Shown: piece by piece, positions 1 through 12,674 of the stretch
Layout: every line of letters starts with the position of its first letter
How positions within the stretch are numbered: position 1 is the stretch's first letter
From: Paramecium octaurelia
Taxonomy: Eukaryota; Ciliophora; Oligohymenophorea; Peniculida; Parameciidae
NCBI GenBank assembly: GCA_905182995.1
Contig: CAJJDP010000071.1
Location: 172,714-236,713 of the forward strand
Direction: 5' to 3'
DNA length: 64,000 bases
The notes under the pieces: model-generated
What the model was told of the DNA's origin: nothing
The model's input: only the letters and a program-made list of their open reading frames with translations
The model's database searches: none
Program-made: the position numbers and the translations under genes

Positions 1-1195
1 TATAATGAAATAATTTATATATATATTTACAAATGTTTCATTTGTTTATTTATTTATTTAATTACTATGTAATTTGTTATTATATTATTATTATTAAATT
101 TTTAAAATTCTAGGTTTTCATCTTCTAATTAATTCAATACTCAATATTCTAAAACACTCTAATAAATATAATAAAATCAAAATAGATTTCAAATTTATTG
201 GTTACAAACGAATAGAGATAGTTTTAAGATTATATTTTGAAGTTTTTATAATTCACGTTACTTAAAAACAAAGCACATTATAAATATTATTTTTCTCATT
301 CTAAAATCAATTGAAAAAATTGTTATTGATGTTTGCATTACTAAGGAGTTATAAATTCAAAGTAATTTAGGCATTTAAAGTGGCTAGATATATCTTTAAA
401 TTAAATAATCTTGAATTTGAATTATTTTACTTTTTTCAGTTTCTGAAGAATTGACTTCCATATTATTGAATATTGAAAATAACGAAGTAAAATTTAAACT
501 AATTTATTATATGTATTTTTTAGGAATTTATTATAAAATGAATAATTATATTAAATTTGATTATCTTGAAATTTATTATTTTACTTCTTTTTTTAGAGGA
601 AATTTATACTAATTGATTGAGGCTTTTGTTCAATTTATAAATGTTATTTCTGTTGCTAAGTAGTTATTAAGGATCTCTTAATTTTCTATAATATTAATGA
701 TCGATTTTCTCGACTTCATAAGATATAATATACACTTTAGAGCTTCTTAAATTAAGCTTACTAATATTTAAATTTAATTATTTCTTATTTCCTATAAATA
801 ATGTTCTTATGTTATGTTTTGCTTAAATTGTAACAATCATATCATAAAAATTATAATCACGTTTATCACTTAATAATGGTATATTAAATTAAATACACAA
901 AAAAGGAACTTTTTAAAATGATCACTTAAAGGATTAAATTACGCATTAAAAACTAATTATCTTAATTCAAAAATTGATATTTTTGTTACATACCAAATTT
1001 TATTTTTTTTGAATCTTAATTAGATTGAAATATTTTAAACAATATTTATCAGTTTGAAGTTAAATTCAATTTAAAAAAAATATTAATTTTAAACAGACAC
1101 GTTTTGCGTTGGAAATTTTATTTTTTATGCTATCATTTAAGTTTATTTCCTAATTCTGATTTGAAAAAATGTAATATAATCATTAGGTTTCAAGT
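1..1195. other. AT-rich stretch without a recognised gene
   Basis: No frame on either strand holds a convincing protein when TGA is the only stop, and no known motif was seen. Two short similar segments, near 394-440 and 545-595, share a run around ATCTTGAA and ATTATTTTACTT followed by a T-tract and AG. They may be an old local duplication. No telomeric repeat is present at the left edge. Confidence 0.6.
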
Positions 1196-3422
1196 ATGAG
1201 TAGGTATTTTCGAATTTCTAAAATGTGTAAAAATTAAATTAATCGATATTTTAGAACAATAAATGAATTAAGTGAAAGGATATATAAATATCACAAAAAG
1301 CATTGCAGCTTAATTATAGACTATAAAGAAAGTAAATACTGTTGCGAAGATTCAAAATAATGATTATTTAGTGTCTATGATAATATCAAAGAAAAATATT
1401 TCAGAAAATTCTTCTCTTGATTACCAAAATTTGTATTAATTAAAAGAAGACGGATTTCATTTACTTTAAAGAGGTACTGTTGTTTAATAAAACCTATTAA
1501 CATCTTACAGCAATGATAGGGAGAGATTTATTAAATAATAGCAAATAGTTGATGAATCAGAGAAGCCAAGATAGGTTATTGAAATACATGAATAAGGTAA
1601 ACTTTTATTCAGTATAAACACTTAAAAATATCATGAAGATATATTAAATAATGAAATGGTTGGAGAACCATTTAAATGGAATAAAAAAAACAATAAAGTT
1701 TTGTATTTAGCAAAAGGAAAGAGTAGAGAAACTAAGACCTTCTTTTAGGTTGAAAAAGATGAGGAAATATAATAAGCCTGGAATTACAGGAAATATGAAT
1801 AAAGTTGGGGTGAAAGAATGGATAATGTTGAGATATTCTTTTTATTTATGGTAGATATTGAATAGCAAAAATTGTTTAAAGTATAGACTCCAAGCAATTT
1901 ATTTTTAACTTATCCACAATTTACAGAAAATGATGAAATAATTTTAGGTGGCTATTAAATTCATAAAGAATTCAAATATGGAATAGTTCATTGTTTTAAC
2001 AGAGAGAGTGGTATATACCTTATTGATAAGCCAAAATTAATCGAATTACCAGAGAAAGGAGATAATTTTGAAGAATAATAATTACAACTCTTGTCAAAAC
2101 ATGATATTTCTGTGAAGCCACTAATTAGTCCAGATTATAAAAAGCTTTTATATTTAGGGTCTGATTACAAACACTAACATCTATGTTATTTGAGTTTAAA
2201 CATGATAAATTTGGAAAATAATTCAGTTGAAGAATTAATTGGAATAAAAAAGGAAAATGAATTAATAGAGGTGAGGGCTAATCAAGAGAAAAGAGACAAC
2301 ATTATTGGAGGAATTTGTGGTTTTTATGATGATTTATCGCTAAACTTTTGGAATAAGGATTCAACTCATTTTGTTTATTCTTCAATTGTTTTGGGATAAT
2401 AAAAGATATTTTGTATTGATGTTAATACAAAATAAATAGAAATTTTAAGTCATTCAGTTGAATAAGAAGCAACACACAATTGCGAAATTATTAATTATGA
2501 CTAAGTTAACGATATCTTATATTATACAGATGAAAACATTAATCAATCACCAATTTTAACTGCTGTTGTTAATGCCATGAATAAATAGCGAAAGTATATA
2601 AGAAATTTACAACATTTTAATGTTAAGATATCAAATAATTTTATTGAAGAATTTGTATTTAGTGGCGAGGCAGAAGGGTTTGTTTGGTACTTAAAAGAAG
2701 AAGATGAAAAATTTGAATTACCAAAATTCTTTAAAGAAAGGCCATTAATAGTTTTAGCACATGGTGGACCACATGGAACAGTTTAAAGCTAATACACATA
2801 ACTAAGACATATGTTGTTATAATAAGGGTTCATTTTATTAGCTCCAAATTTTAGTGGATCGTGTAGTTATGGATAGAATTTCATTGAAGCTCTGAGTGGA
2901 AAGATTGGAGAACAGGATGTATAAGAAATATTGGACATGATTGGTTAGGTTTAAAAGAAATATAATACAGGCAAGACTTTTATAATGGGAGGATCTTATG
3001 GTGGTTATTTAAGTGCTTTAATGGGATCGAAGCATCACGAAAAATTTAATGCAGCTGTGATATTGAATCCTGTTGTTAATTTGCCATTCATGATTAATAT
3101 TACAGATATTCCAGAGTGGGGTTCATCCTGTGCATTAAACAGAAAGCACACATGGAATCTTAGTGTTGAGGATTATAAAACCTTAATTGAAAGGTCACCA
3201 ATGTTATTACCACTGAGAGTTCCTTCATTATTATTAATAGGGTCCAAAGATAGAAGATGCCCTTATCAACAGTCATTGGCAATGAGAGCACAAGCATTAG
3301 AAGTGGGTACAGAAGTTTAAACCTATGTATATCCAAATGCTGACCACGCATTGGCAGATAGTGTCAATACTGGATATGATACATTCCTAAAGATCCTCAT
3401 GTTTTTAAATGAGAAATTATGA
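1196..3422 (+). CDS. S9-family serine peptidase, acylaminoacyl-peptidase-like
   Basis: Two exons (intron 1227-1254, 28 nt) give 732 aa ending in TGA. The C-terminal third is an alpha/beta hydrolase of the prolyl-oligopeptidase (S9) family. It has an oxyanion-type LAHGGPHGT segment, the nucleophile motif GGSYGGY (Ser about 591), a catalytic Asp in GSKDRRCP (about 676) and the His in NADHAL (about 707). The N-terminal two thirds are divergent, as expected for the beta-propeller of acylaminoacyl peptidases. Family members release N-acylated amino acids from peptides, usually in the cytosol. The length fits this family (about 730 aa). The start was chosen because the short first exon opens with ATG and the splice restores the long frame. 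The exact substrate is inferred. Confidence 0.85.
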
Positions 3423-3459
3423 TATTGATTGCATTGATTCAATGATATGAAAATATTAA

Positions 3460-4507
3460 TCATTCTTGATTAGTTTTTAAAGCCAATTCAATCATTTCTT
3501 CCCAATTGAATTAAGTGACGATTGAAACTTCAGATACATCCTCCTTTCTCATTTTTTTTATCCAATCCACTATCATTCCCCCTCGAGCAAATCCATCCTC
3601 AATTACATGAATTCCTCTTACCAATGCTTGAGTCATAGTTTCTGGAATCATAGCCATTACTATTGCCAATTCTATGAATTAATAAATAATTTTTACCGTC
3701 ACATAAGTAATAACATGTTTCAAATAACACATTTTCATAGATATCATGAACCAATTTAGCTATTTTGTTGTGTTGTACATTAAATATTTTACCTCCCACA
3801 TCCTTATCCAAAGAATAAGATAATACAGTATCAAATGGTAATATTATTTTATTCTTAAAATCAGCCTGCAATACAATTTTAGTTGCTAAAACATCAGTAG
3901 CAATGTTAAATTCAGCGATTCCATTCACTTAATTTCCAACTCCCAAATATGTACCACACATACAAAATAGACAACCTAATTAGTTCACTATTTGAGGATG
4001 TTAAAGTAATGTTGTATATATGTTTGTTAGAGGTCCTATACAAATAATACATAATTAATCTTAATATTTTTCAATACTTTCTTTGAGAAAATCAACTGCA
4101 TGTTTATTTTCATACAATTATTAATTTTCATCAACATTCAGTTCTTTTAGATACTATTTTTGTACTCCTCCAAATCCATCCTCTTTAAAAAAGAAATCCC
4201 TATGAAATGTTCTCATACTATCAAATTCACATCCTTTGTATATTGCAGGAACTTAATCAAAGTGGCAATATCGGGATGTTATGTATACATTTTTAATTAC
4301 GTTGTATAAACTAGCATTTCCAGAAACACAAGTTATCCCCAATAATTCAGCGTCCTTTCTTATGTGTTTAAGAATATAGGATGCCATCATAATAGCGTGA
4401 GCATCATCCCCTCCAGCATCAGTGTCAATAATAAATTTAGTGTACTTCTTATACTAGTTTATGTCATTTCCTAAGAGCATACCTGGAATTTTGAAATTAT
4501 TTGCCAT
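3460..4507 (-). CDS. Inosine-uridine-type nucleoside hydrolase
   Basis: Two exons (intron 3672-3696, 25 nt) give 340 aa. Near the N-terminus the Ca2+-binding signature of nucleoside hydrolases is complete: DTDAGGDDAHA, Asp28 to Asp35. Downstream ICIGPLTN and NGIAEFN match other conserved blocks of the family. These enzymes cleave the N-glycosidic bond of ribonucleosides in salvage. The length matches the family (310-340 aa). Splicing is needed because the unspliced frame stops early, while the spliced frame continues to a TGA about 70 residues later. The gene starts 34 nt after the stop of the upstream kinase on the same strand. Substrate preference cannot be read from the sequence. Confidence 0.85.
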
Positions 4508-4541
4508 AATGTAGATAAATTAAAAATAAATTTCATTAAAA

Positions 4542-6032
4542 TCATTGTTGCCTGAAATTAAAACTTGACGTTTTATGTTTACTAGGAGATATCATAGGCA
4601 ACACATTTGGGGATGAAATTTTTTTTGAACTATTTGTCTTTAGAATTACTAAGTTATCACTCAATCTATGCTTAAGGTGTCCATTATCTAAAATATATTT
4701 TTGAATTAATACTAAATGACTTTTTGGAAGTTTAAAATGTATGCTTCAGTTATGTTAAATCTTAATGGGATGATGTTTTAATTAACTTAATTGAAGGTTT
4801 CCTTTCAACCTTTGTTGTATTACGATGCAGACGATATTGCCGGCCAGTTCCAGTTGGAATTAATTTTTCAGTATGAACTCTACTTGATAATGGTTATTGT
4901 AATTCATCTTCATCTATTAGTTCATTAATCTCATCAGATGCTTGAGTTTTCATATAGTAGATTTCTTCAGAACATTACTCTTTAAAAATTTTTAGAATCC
5001 ATAAAGCTTTAACAATCTAAATTACTATTTATTAAATTTACTGTGTTGAAATTTTTAGTAAATGAATATCTTAATTTAATTTCCCTATTAGTAATTGGAT
5101 GGGATTTTATTTGTTCTCCTAAGATCCAAGGATGTTCCAGACATTATTGAGCTGTCATCCTATTGATTGGTTAAAATGTGACCGTGTTTTCCACAAAATC
5201 TTTAGCCATCCTAAATATATAATATGATCTCCTTACTCTGACATTTGAGGAGGATATTGAATTGAGAATTCTGATGAAATAATCTTATAATAGTCCTTCT
5301 TAGTATAGCCTAGCTACCATAGTGGATGTTGACAATTGTTGATCAATTGATAAAATATAATTCCCAAAGAAAAGATATCAACCAACTAGTTTAGGTTTAA
5401 ATTAATACTTAGGATTACTCTTACTAGTTGATGATTTCTGGAGCAATGTAATAAGGTGTACCTACTTATTAGCCGATGAACCCTCTTGAAAACATCTAGT
5501 AGCCCAACCCAAGATCTATTAATTTTACATAATTGTTATCACAAATGAATATGTTTTCTAAGTTATAGGCTAATATTTACCTGGCTTAAGATCTCTATGG
5601 ATGATTCCTTTCCTATGAAGAAACACAAGAGCATTCAAGATTTACAACATAATGTTTCTTGTTAAGGCTTCTGGAAGAACTTAACTTTTCATTAATACAT
5701 CTAATGTAGTTCCTACCAATTTTTCCATGATTAAATAGACTCTATTATATGCAATCAAGACCTTTAATATTATATGGAAAGTCTACTTTATATAATTTAA
5801 CTATATTTGGATGAGAGCACTCTTATAGTAAGGATGACTCATTTTCTTGTTCGAAGTATTAGGTTATCTAGATTAATTTAAAGTATACTTTAATGGCTAC
5901 TACTTTATCTAATGATGAACTATAAGCGGAAACAACAATACCAAAGCTTCCCTTACCCAAAGTATCAATGTAGGTGAAATAATCTCCTAGAAGCACTTCA
6001 TTTAAATTATCTATTAGGTCTAAAGGGTCCAT
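4542..6032 (-). CDS. Serine/threonine protein kinase
   Basis: The model has at least six introns: 5762-5786, 5558-5580, 5386-5408, 5211-5236, 5017-5041 and 4688-4712. It gives about 447 aa. A seventh 21-nt intron after VAIK is possible and would keep the frame. The kinase domain is N-terminal: glycine loop LGKGSFG (about 26-32), VAIK lysine 48, HRDLKP (about 137), then LIDLG in place of the usual DFG (about 157), and VGTPYYIAPE. These mark an active-type Ser/Thr kinase, closest in style to ciliate ULK/NEK/CAMK-like kinases; I cannot assign the subfamily. The tail after about residue 290 is basic, Ser/Gln-rich and without a known domain. The intron at 5762-5786 ends in AAG. Confidence 0.85.
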
Positions 6033-6071
6033 AACTTAGATATTTAATATCAAAAATAATAATAATTTTAT

Positions 6072-7335
6072 TCATTTATATGTATTCAATTAACAAATGT
6101 AGACTACTCCTTCTCCACCTCCAAATGCAAATTTGTTTGATTTATTCCCGTAATCAACACAATATATGCCTATCAATATTGATTTAAATACACCTTCTTA
6201 TAACTCTCGAATCCATCCACAAACTTGATAATTATCATTTATGTCAAACAATTTGACTTCTTGTTTCCCACAACTGCCTGCCAATATAGTGTCTCCGTTT
6301 ATCTTACTAAATTAGCAAGAGTATATGTAAGAGAGATCAGAATCTACATCATCCCATTTGATATTTGTTATTAATGATCTTTTACCAAAATCCCAGAGTT
6401 ATAATTAATTATTTGTTCTGTAAGAGCCAGTAAGAATTTAACCATTCCTTAATAATGAATATATTGACGTGTACCTAACATCTATACTGTCTCCAGATAC
6501 ATGTGGTCCTTATATAGATCCAACACTTCTTTTGTCCCTAAGATCCCATATCACTAGATTACCATCCCAACCACAAGAAAGAAGAGTGGTTGGAAATTCT
6601 TCTAAAAACTTCAAAGCAAACACTCGATTCAAATGACCAATTTAATTACTAAGTATAATGGATGCTTTTACTAATCAGCTGAATCAAATGTATGAATAAT
6701 TTCCTTTTTTTCCTCATCATAAATTCGGATCTAAATAATTTGATATTTAATTACTTTACAATCTCTACCAGAAGTAGCAAATACTTCTCCATCTAATCGT
6801 AAATCCATACATAATATTTAATTATTTTTTTCTACAAGTCTATGCAATTATTTTCCTGTCTAAGCATGCCAAAACATAATTGATCCATCAGAATTCACAT
6901 TTATTACTACACTTTTAACTTTATTTGCACCATCTTTCCTCCATCTAATGCTAGTTGTTGGCGTTGATCCTTCTGATGATCCCTATAAATTAAACGCTAA
7001 TTTCCCTATGAAATATTAAAACTAACCTCACCTGTGGCTATATTAAATATTTTCACTGTCCCATCAGAGCAACCTTATTTAACAATTCTAATACCTGCTG
7101 CTATAAGTTGATCCTCAAAATCAAATCGAATACAAAATATTTCAAATTCTGGATTACCAAAAAATGTCTTTAGAGAAATCTTTCTTACTTTATTTTGTAC
7201 ATCACCGAACCTTAATATAAACTAGCTTAATTACTTTAATTAACCATAACAATATTAATCATTCTTCTTACCATCCTTCTTTGTATTTTGATCCAAAAAT
7301 GAATGAATTTCTTACCTTTTGTATTTATTATCCAT
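6072..7335 (-). CDS. WD40-repeat protein
   Basis: A beta-propeller-like protein of roughly 370-405 aa. The range comes from four possible frame-neutral introns besides two required ones (26 nt ending 7007 region, and 23 nt GTAAAA...TTAG near 6660). Repeats are visible as GCSDGTVKIFN, NSDGSIMFWH, ATSGRDCKIRIYD, SCGWDGNLVIWD, ILTGSYR...LQLWD and CGKQEVKLFD. This gives about six to seven blades and the C-terminal FAFGGGEGVVYICQ strand. Such proteins are scaffolds; several ciliate ones are ciliary, but no family can be named here. Removing the optional introns improves the repeat spacing, so I think at least some are real. Confidence 0.75.
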
Positions 7336-7382
7336 TTATGATGAATATGTAATTAAATCTGAATCTAAAATTGCTGTAAATT

Positions 7383-7402
7383 TATATATATATATATATA
7401 TA
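7383..7402. repeat. Short TA dinucleotide run
   Basis: About nine TA units lie in the 190-nt gap between the Tubby stop and the WD40 start, both on the minus strand. No function is implied. Confidence 0.7.
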
Positions 7403-7523
7403 AGACCATTTTTATCAGTATTATTAGATACAATATATAATTCAAAAATGATCAAGTGTCTAATTCAAAGAATCATTATCTTTTATTTATTGATATATAT
7501 AAATAAACATTGATTATAAGAGT

Positions 7524-8470
7524 TCAAACTAATAATTTATTATCCAATTAGCTAATAATAATTGAGAATGCTTGCAAAGGAGTGAAAGGATAAGCAATAT
7601 CGATGTTTAATAATTTGTTATCACATCTTCCAAACTATATTGCGACATCTTAACTTATATTGTTATCTTCTTTCAATTAATTAAGCAAGAAATTATGAAT
7701 AGAAGCACTGTTTACTCTTGAGTTAAACGGAAGTATAAACGATTAATGTTTTGAACTCCAAATAGGCTCTTAAGTTTGAAATTCATAATATTCATCATTT
7801 CTTTTATTCTTAAATCTCCTTTTTAATTTTAATCCTGTATTCTCATCTTGAGGAACAACTTTGCGTGGTTTACCTTATATTAAAGAAGGAATGAACACCT
7901 TAAAGAGATTTCCTAAAAATAGATAATTTATGTTACTTCGAGTTTTTAATATTTGATATTCATATTAGATGAATACTAATTCTTCTCTTAAAGTCTATAA
8001 ATCATTTGTATTTTTGTATGAAGGCCCATTAGAGTATAAAATGAATTCTGTACCAATAAAATTAGACCTAAAATTTTTTATTAAAATTACTCTAAAGTTC
8101 CTACAAGATCTAGCTCAGTTTCCTATTTACTCAACTAAAACCTGTGACTCCCGAAACATTATTATTTTCTTACTGATAGTAGGAGTTTTTTTGTCTTGGA
8201 ATGATAGAAATTGTAGCATGAATGGAGACCAAACCATCCTTTTATAATTTTCACATCACATTCCAGAGTGATTCCTTTTGGTACTGGCGTATTTAAAAAC
8301 AAGTCAGTATTTGTAGGGTTGAATTCACGGATAAGAACTGGAGAAGGCAAAGAACTTTGATTCGTCAATGTTGGTAATCTTTGCTCAGATGAATTTTCAA
8401 AGTCATGTCCATCAGATATGATATTTTATTTGACTATATCATCTTGATTCTCTATCATGATATCTGACAT
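7524..8470 (-). CDS. Tubby-domain protein (TUB/TULP family)
   Basis: Introns at 8068-8090 (23 nt) and probably 7913-7936 (24 nt) give about 299 aa, most of it the Tubby C-terminal barrel. Matching blocks in order: LNTPVPKGITLECDV at the domain start, LVGTLESNFIGTEFILY (family: GKLRSN..GT.F..YD.G), EPIWSSKHQSFILPFNSRV, ASIHNF, then FGRCDNKLLNIDIAYPFTP and LQAFSIIISQLDNKL, which are the two family signature regions. Tubby proteins bind phosphoinositides and help deliver membrane proteins to cilia. The N-terminal region before the domain is only about 60 residues. The gene lies head-to-head with a plus-strand gene, sharing a 180-nt upstream region. Confidence 0.9.
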
Positions 8471-8650
8471 TTTGGATAGATTTAGAAATTTTTAGTAAAT
8501 TAATTTAATATAGTTTTCTATGATTTGATATCAAGTATTTAATTATTTGAATGACAAAACTCTTCTAACTATAAAAATTTAATAATTGGAAGTCTCAGAG
8601 TTTGTATAGTGATAAAGAATCCCATATTTGAAACAAGCATAAGATTATAA

Positions 8651-9254
8651 ATGTATAATAATTTAAATTAGATGTAAAATTATTATTAATTGCCTTTATC
8701 CCCAAGATAGTTTGTAAGTCATAACAATTGTAATTTAAATCAATCTCCAAGGCATTTTGCTTAAGTTCCAATCTCGATAGTACCATAATAAGCTTAGGTT
8801 GTTGATTTAAAATAGTACGAATAAAAATGGGTGAAAAAAATATAACAATTAGAGGAGGAATTATGTTATAGTTAACAAAAGGCTTCATATTTAGAAAAAG
8901 AATATGTATGCTAATACACTATGATAGGAAGATTTGGCTTCTGAAGCTTAAGGTTACAAGGAGGAAATTAGAAAGTTAAAATCAACCTTATATCAATGTG
9001 ATAAGTTAGATTTAATGAATCAAATGAGTAGAACTTAAGAAAATAACACTATCAGTACAGCATTGGATTCTGAGAGAAGACTTGATGATAAAGAAGATAA
9101 TTTGAAAGATTAAATTATTGAATTACAAAAAGTCATCATAAAACTATAGAGAGAGTCATCATAAAACAAAATAGAAGCAATCAAATGGAAGAACAAATAT
9201 ATTGAAATTAATAAATTATACAATGAATTATCAATAGAAAAACAAAAACCATGA
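8651..9254 (+). CDS. Small coiled-coil protein
   Basis: Two exons (intron 8906-8927, 22 nt) give 193 aa. The first about 60 residues are Gln/Pro/Ser-rich. The rest, from about YEQKWVKKIQQLEEEL, is a heptad-like charged region typical of coiled coils. The start at 8651 (MYNNLNQMQ) was preferred over 8672 because both are in frame and it is the first. No known family was recognised. An opposite-strand ORF in the same place is a shadow. Confidence 0.6.
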
Positions 9255-9298
9255 TATCTAAGTAATTTTGTGTTATTTTATAAACAATTATTTCCTAA

Positions 9299-12200
9299 TC
9301 ATTCAAATATTGTTTTAGACTAACTCTTAATGTTTAACAAATCAGGATTCATCTACAATAAACTGTGTTTTTAACTTAATTATTTTACTTTATATTAAAA
9401 GGTATATTTAGATTAAACAAATTCTTACAATTGGCATTTTAAATAATAATTCAACCTCTTAATTATGTTTGGATAATTTCCTAAAGGAAAATATATCGTA
9501 TAAACAAACATCGTCTCAAAATCTTCAGATTTATAATCTTCTCTTTTGTACATACTTAAATCCACTATTCCTGCTGTGGTAGGAAAATTTACAAATGATC
9601 TTGTAAATGGAGTATTTGTTTTATTATATGTTCTTGTTCCGGGTATAAAGTTTATAGATGATATTTTAGATGAAATTCTTTTCATAGATGGTCTCAAATA
9701 GGTGTTTCTTGAAGGTAATGAATTTTGACTTTATCTATAAAAATACTTCATGTTTTATGAACTTTGTTATTCATCTGAATTATAACGATTTGATAAATTT
9801 AATGTATCAGAATCCTCTTCTTTTATTCTGGATAAATTTTTTTTTATTTTATTATCAAGACTAATATAACTGGATATTTTATTTTAAGATCCAAATTTTA
9901 GTTTATCACTATATTCCCCTTTAAAAGCAATTTGAGAATTATGTTTTGATCCTTTTACTGATGGAATCTATCCTTCAGTAGCTATATTTTGAGATGATGC
10001 TTATTCTAACTGAGAGGATGATTATTTTCTAATTTTAGGATCAATGGGCATTAACGAAAATCTATATGATGCTTGATTTGCTTATTATTATTATTATTGC
10101 TATTATTGCTACTATTATTATTATTATTGCTATTATTACTATTATTAGTATTGTTATTACTATTCAAATTAGAATTAGGCAGTACTCATTGTTGTTTTTT
10201 AATTATTTGGCCTAATTATAAACATTTCTTCAATATTATCATCAACTTCCAACAATATTTTAGAATTGTCTCTTAATTAATCTTATTACTTTATAATACT
10301 AACGATAGTACTAATTAATAATATATGTTAATAAGTACCCATCTTATTTATCAATAAACCTATTGTCTGAGAGTATTTAATCTGATTAATATTATTCATA
10401 GGATTCAGCTGATTCTGTATCAGATTCAATATCTTCAGTCTCAATTATTTCATTGCTTCTTGGATAGTATTCATCTTGATCAATAAGATCATATTTCAAT
10501 CTAAACATTTTCAAAGCATCGAAATTGATCTAAATTTAATAAAAATTTTACGAAAATCCTTTTAAAAGTCTTATTAAAAGCTCTCTAATCAACGTTTTTA
10601 TCCCTAAAAAATTTTGTTCTAATCTATTAATGAAAATTTTCCTTTTTAAATATCTTTTCAATATCAGGTTTATAGTTCAACAAAGGGCAATTATTTATCA
10701 AATGATTTGAAGAATTGCAGGAATAGCATTTTACATTAATAACGTTAAAATTTCCATAAAAAAGTGAATGCTTGATGTGGATAAATCTTTCATGATCCAC
10801 TTTATTTGAAGAGATGATTTGTAGGAAATTAGATTAATTAATTTTATATAGTCTAGTAAATTCTAAGGTCTTATAAATTGTTTTGCTTGAAAAGTCAGAA
10901 AAAAAGAGAATTTCTCCAAAATAGTCTCCTTATTTTAAGGTTAACAAAGGTTTATCATATTCATAAACTTCAATTTCTCCTGAGTCAATCAGATACAAAG
11001 ATTAATCGTGCTATGAAATTATTTCATTAGGATTATAATGGATATGTTCCATATGTTTGGTTAATTAGTAAAGGGAATCTTTTGAGAATTTTTATAGTAA
11101 TTTACAAGAAGACAACGCTTTTGATCTCATTTACAATATTAATTCTTCTTTTAAATCTGGTCTTAATGATTACAGAATATTTTAAACCTTATCTAAGTTT
11201 ACCATGTTATAAAATACCTCATAATCATTTTTTTTATTGTAAAACATATACTTTATATAATTTCGTACCTTACATTTTATTAAAAAAGGAACTTTCCTTC
11301 TATTTAAAAAAGCATTTATAGTTTCCATCTCTTTACTAAATACTATTAATAAAAAATACAATAAATGAAATTATTATTCATAAAAGTGCTTTAAATGTTA
11401 ATTTAATTATAATAATATTAGACTGCAAATCCAAATAGAGAGAAATATTAAAAGACTTGAAAAAATCAATTCTGTATTTGTTGTAATGATTATATTACTT
11501 GAACCTACATTAAATAATAAAGATATTGAATAATAGAATGCATGACAGTATCTAGTCATTTTATCTGATTCATCTATATTATTTTTATAGATCCATGAAT
11601 TTTCATCATTGATTCCTATAATATGCCAAATACATGAACTTAAATGTAGCAAAAACATTAATTACCCGATATTAACAAGCAGTTCAAAATTTAAGGAAGT
11701 AAAATCTGATAATTTATTGAGGATTTTATTTAACTTAGCTAATGATGAAATAAATTAAAAGGCATATAAAATGAGCAAAGTTTCATCATTATTATTTTAT
11801 AATAACAATATTGTCGTCGAAACTGAATATATTAAGTTTGCAATTATAGTACAAGGGATTGAGTTTCGAATAACATCGATTTTATTAAGTATCATATAAC
11901 CTTTTTAGAGATATGGGGATACTAAACAAATAAATACATCAAGTACAATAAATAAAATGAATATGACTTGTGTTAAATATTGGTTTGTGGAATTAAATGC
12001 AATTTTAAAGATTATCCAAAATAACAAAATAATAGTTTATAATAAAGTGAGCAAATCCCAAATAAAATAAAACGAAAAATCTAATATTATTTGATTTCTA
12101 CTTCCATTATTAGTAAATGTATTATTAGACAATGTCATGTATTTTTCAGTTAAAATTTGTTTTTATAATGAGTTAAAAAAGTAGTCATGATAAATATATG

Positions 12201-12674
12201 CTTTTTGTTTGAGAATGCTTATGAATTTAGAAATGATTTTTTTATCTAATAATTCTTTATCTGTATTAGGTTATGAAAATACAAACTTCTTAAACCTATT
12301 AAAATTACTTTTTTTCATTCTTTTAGTTTCAGTTTCATCTACAAGTCTAACTTCATGAGGATCCCCAATATTTTTATGACTCGGTCCTTATGGATCATAT
12401 TATCTAGGAATGCTCTAACTATGAAATACTATCTTACAACATCTGAAAATGGATTTATATTACTCAAAAGAGATGAATTGATAGTTGGAGGTTTTAGATC
12501 CGATGGAGATTGTAAAGATTTAGGCATCTATGAACTTGATATTCTTTGAATTCCCATTTTATGATCACTTTCATATGATAAATTTATCATAATTTTTATA
12601 TAACATTCATTTCTAAATACTTTTTGTTAAATTTAGTATAATGTTGAATTTTCATTTCCTGTTCTTTCGACCAT
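9299..12674 (-). CDS. Cyclic-nucleotide-gated / K+ channel-like protein with CNBD and long Q-rich tail
   Basis: Four exons (introns 12415-12437, 10530-10551, 10311-10338) sum to 1101 codons (1100 aa). After a Ser/Thr/Pro-rich N-terminus come several hydrophobic helices (about nt 12050-11400). A pore helix then appears as YYSISLLFN, followed by the filter-like VGSSNI. A C-linker and a cyclic-nucleotide-binding domain follow (GEIEVYEYDKPLLTLKQGDYFGE, read in parts as EIEVYEYD and LKQGDYFGEI). A CX2CX4HX4C zinc-knuckle-like motif sits at 10687-10728. The tail is acidic, then contains a 27-codon polyglutamine run. This is the architecture of the large ciliate CNG/K-channel family. The usual GYGD filter is missing, so ion selectivity or channel function is uncertain. 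An upstream in-frame ATG cannot be excluded, and the last 60 residues are less certain. Confidence 0.75.
10082..10162 (-). repeat. Polyglutamine tract written mainly in TAA/TAG
   Basis: On the minus strand these 27 codons read 26 Gln and one Tyr. Twenty-two are TAA or TAG, four are CAA and one is TAC. The tract lies in frame in the channel's C-terminal tail, followed by ANQAS. The trinucleotide repeat is interrupted, which should limit slippage. Confidence 0.85.

Noticed and set aside
1196..3422. Many genes appear as pseudogenes with stop codons under the standard code
   Set aside because: TAA and TAG are glutamine in this organism; only TGA terminates.
10073..10276. Plus-strand ORF with a long poly-leucine run
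   Set aside because: It is the antisense of the polyglutamine tract; the minus-strand channel frame continues on both sides and explains it.
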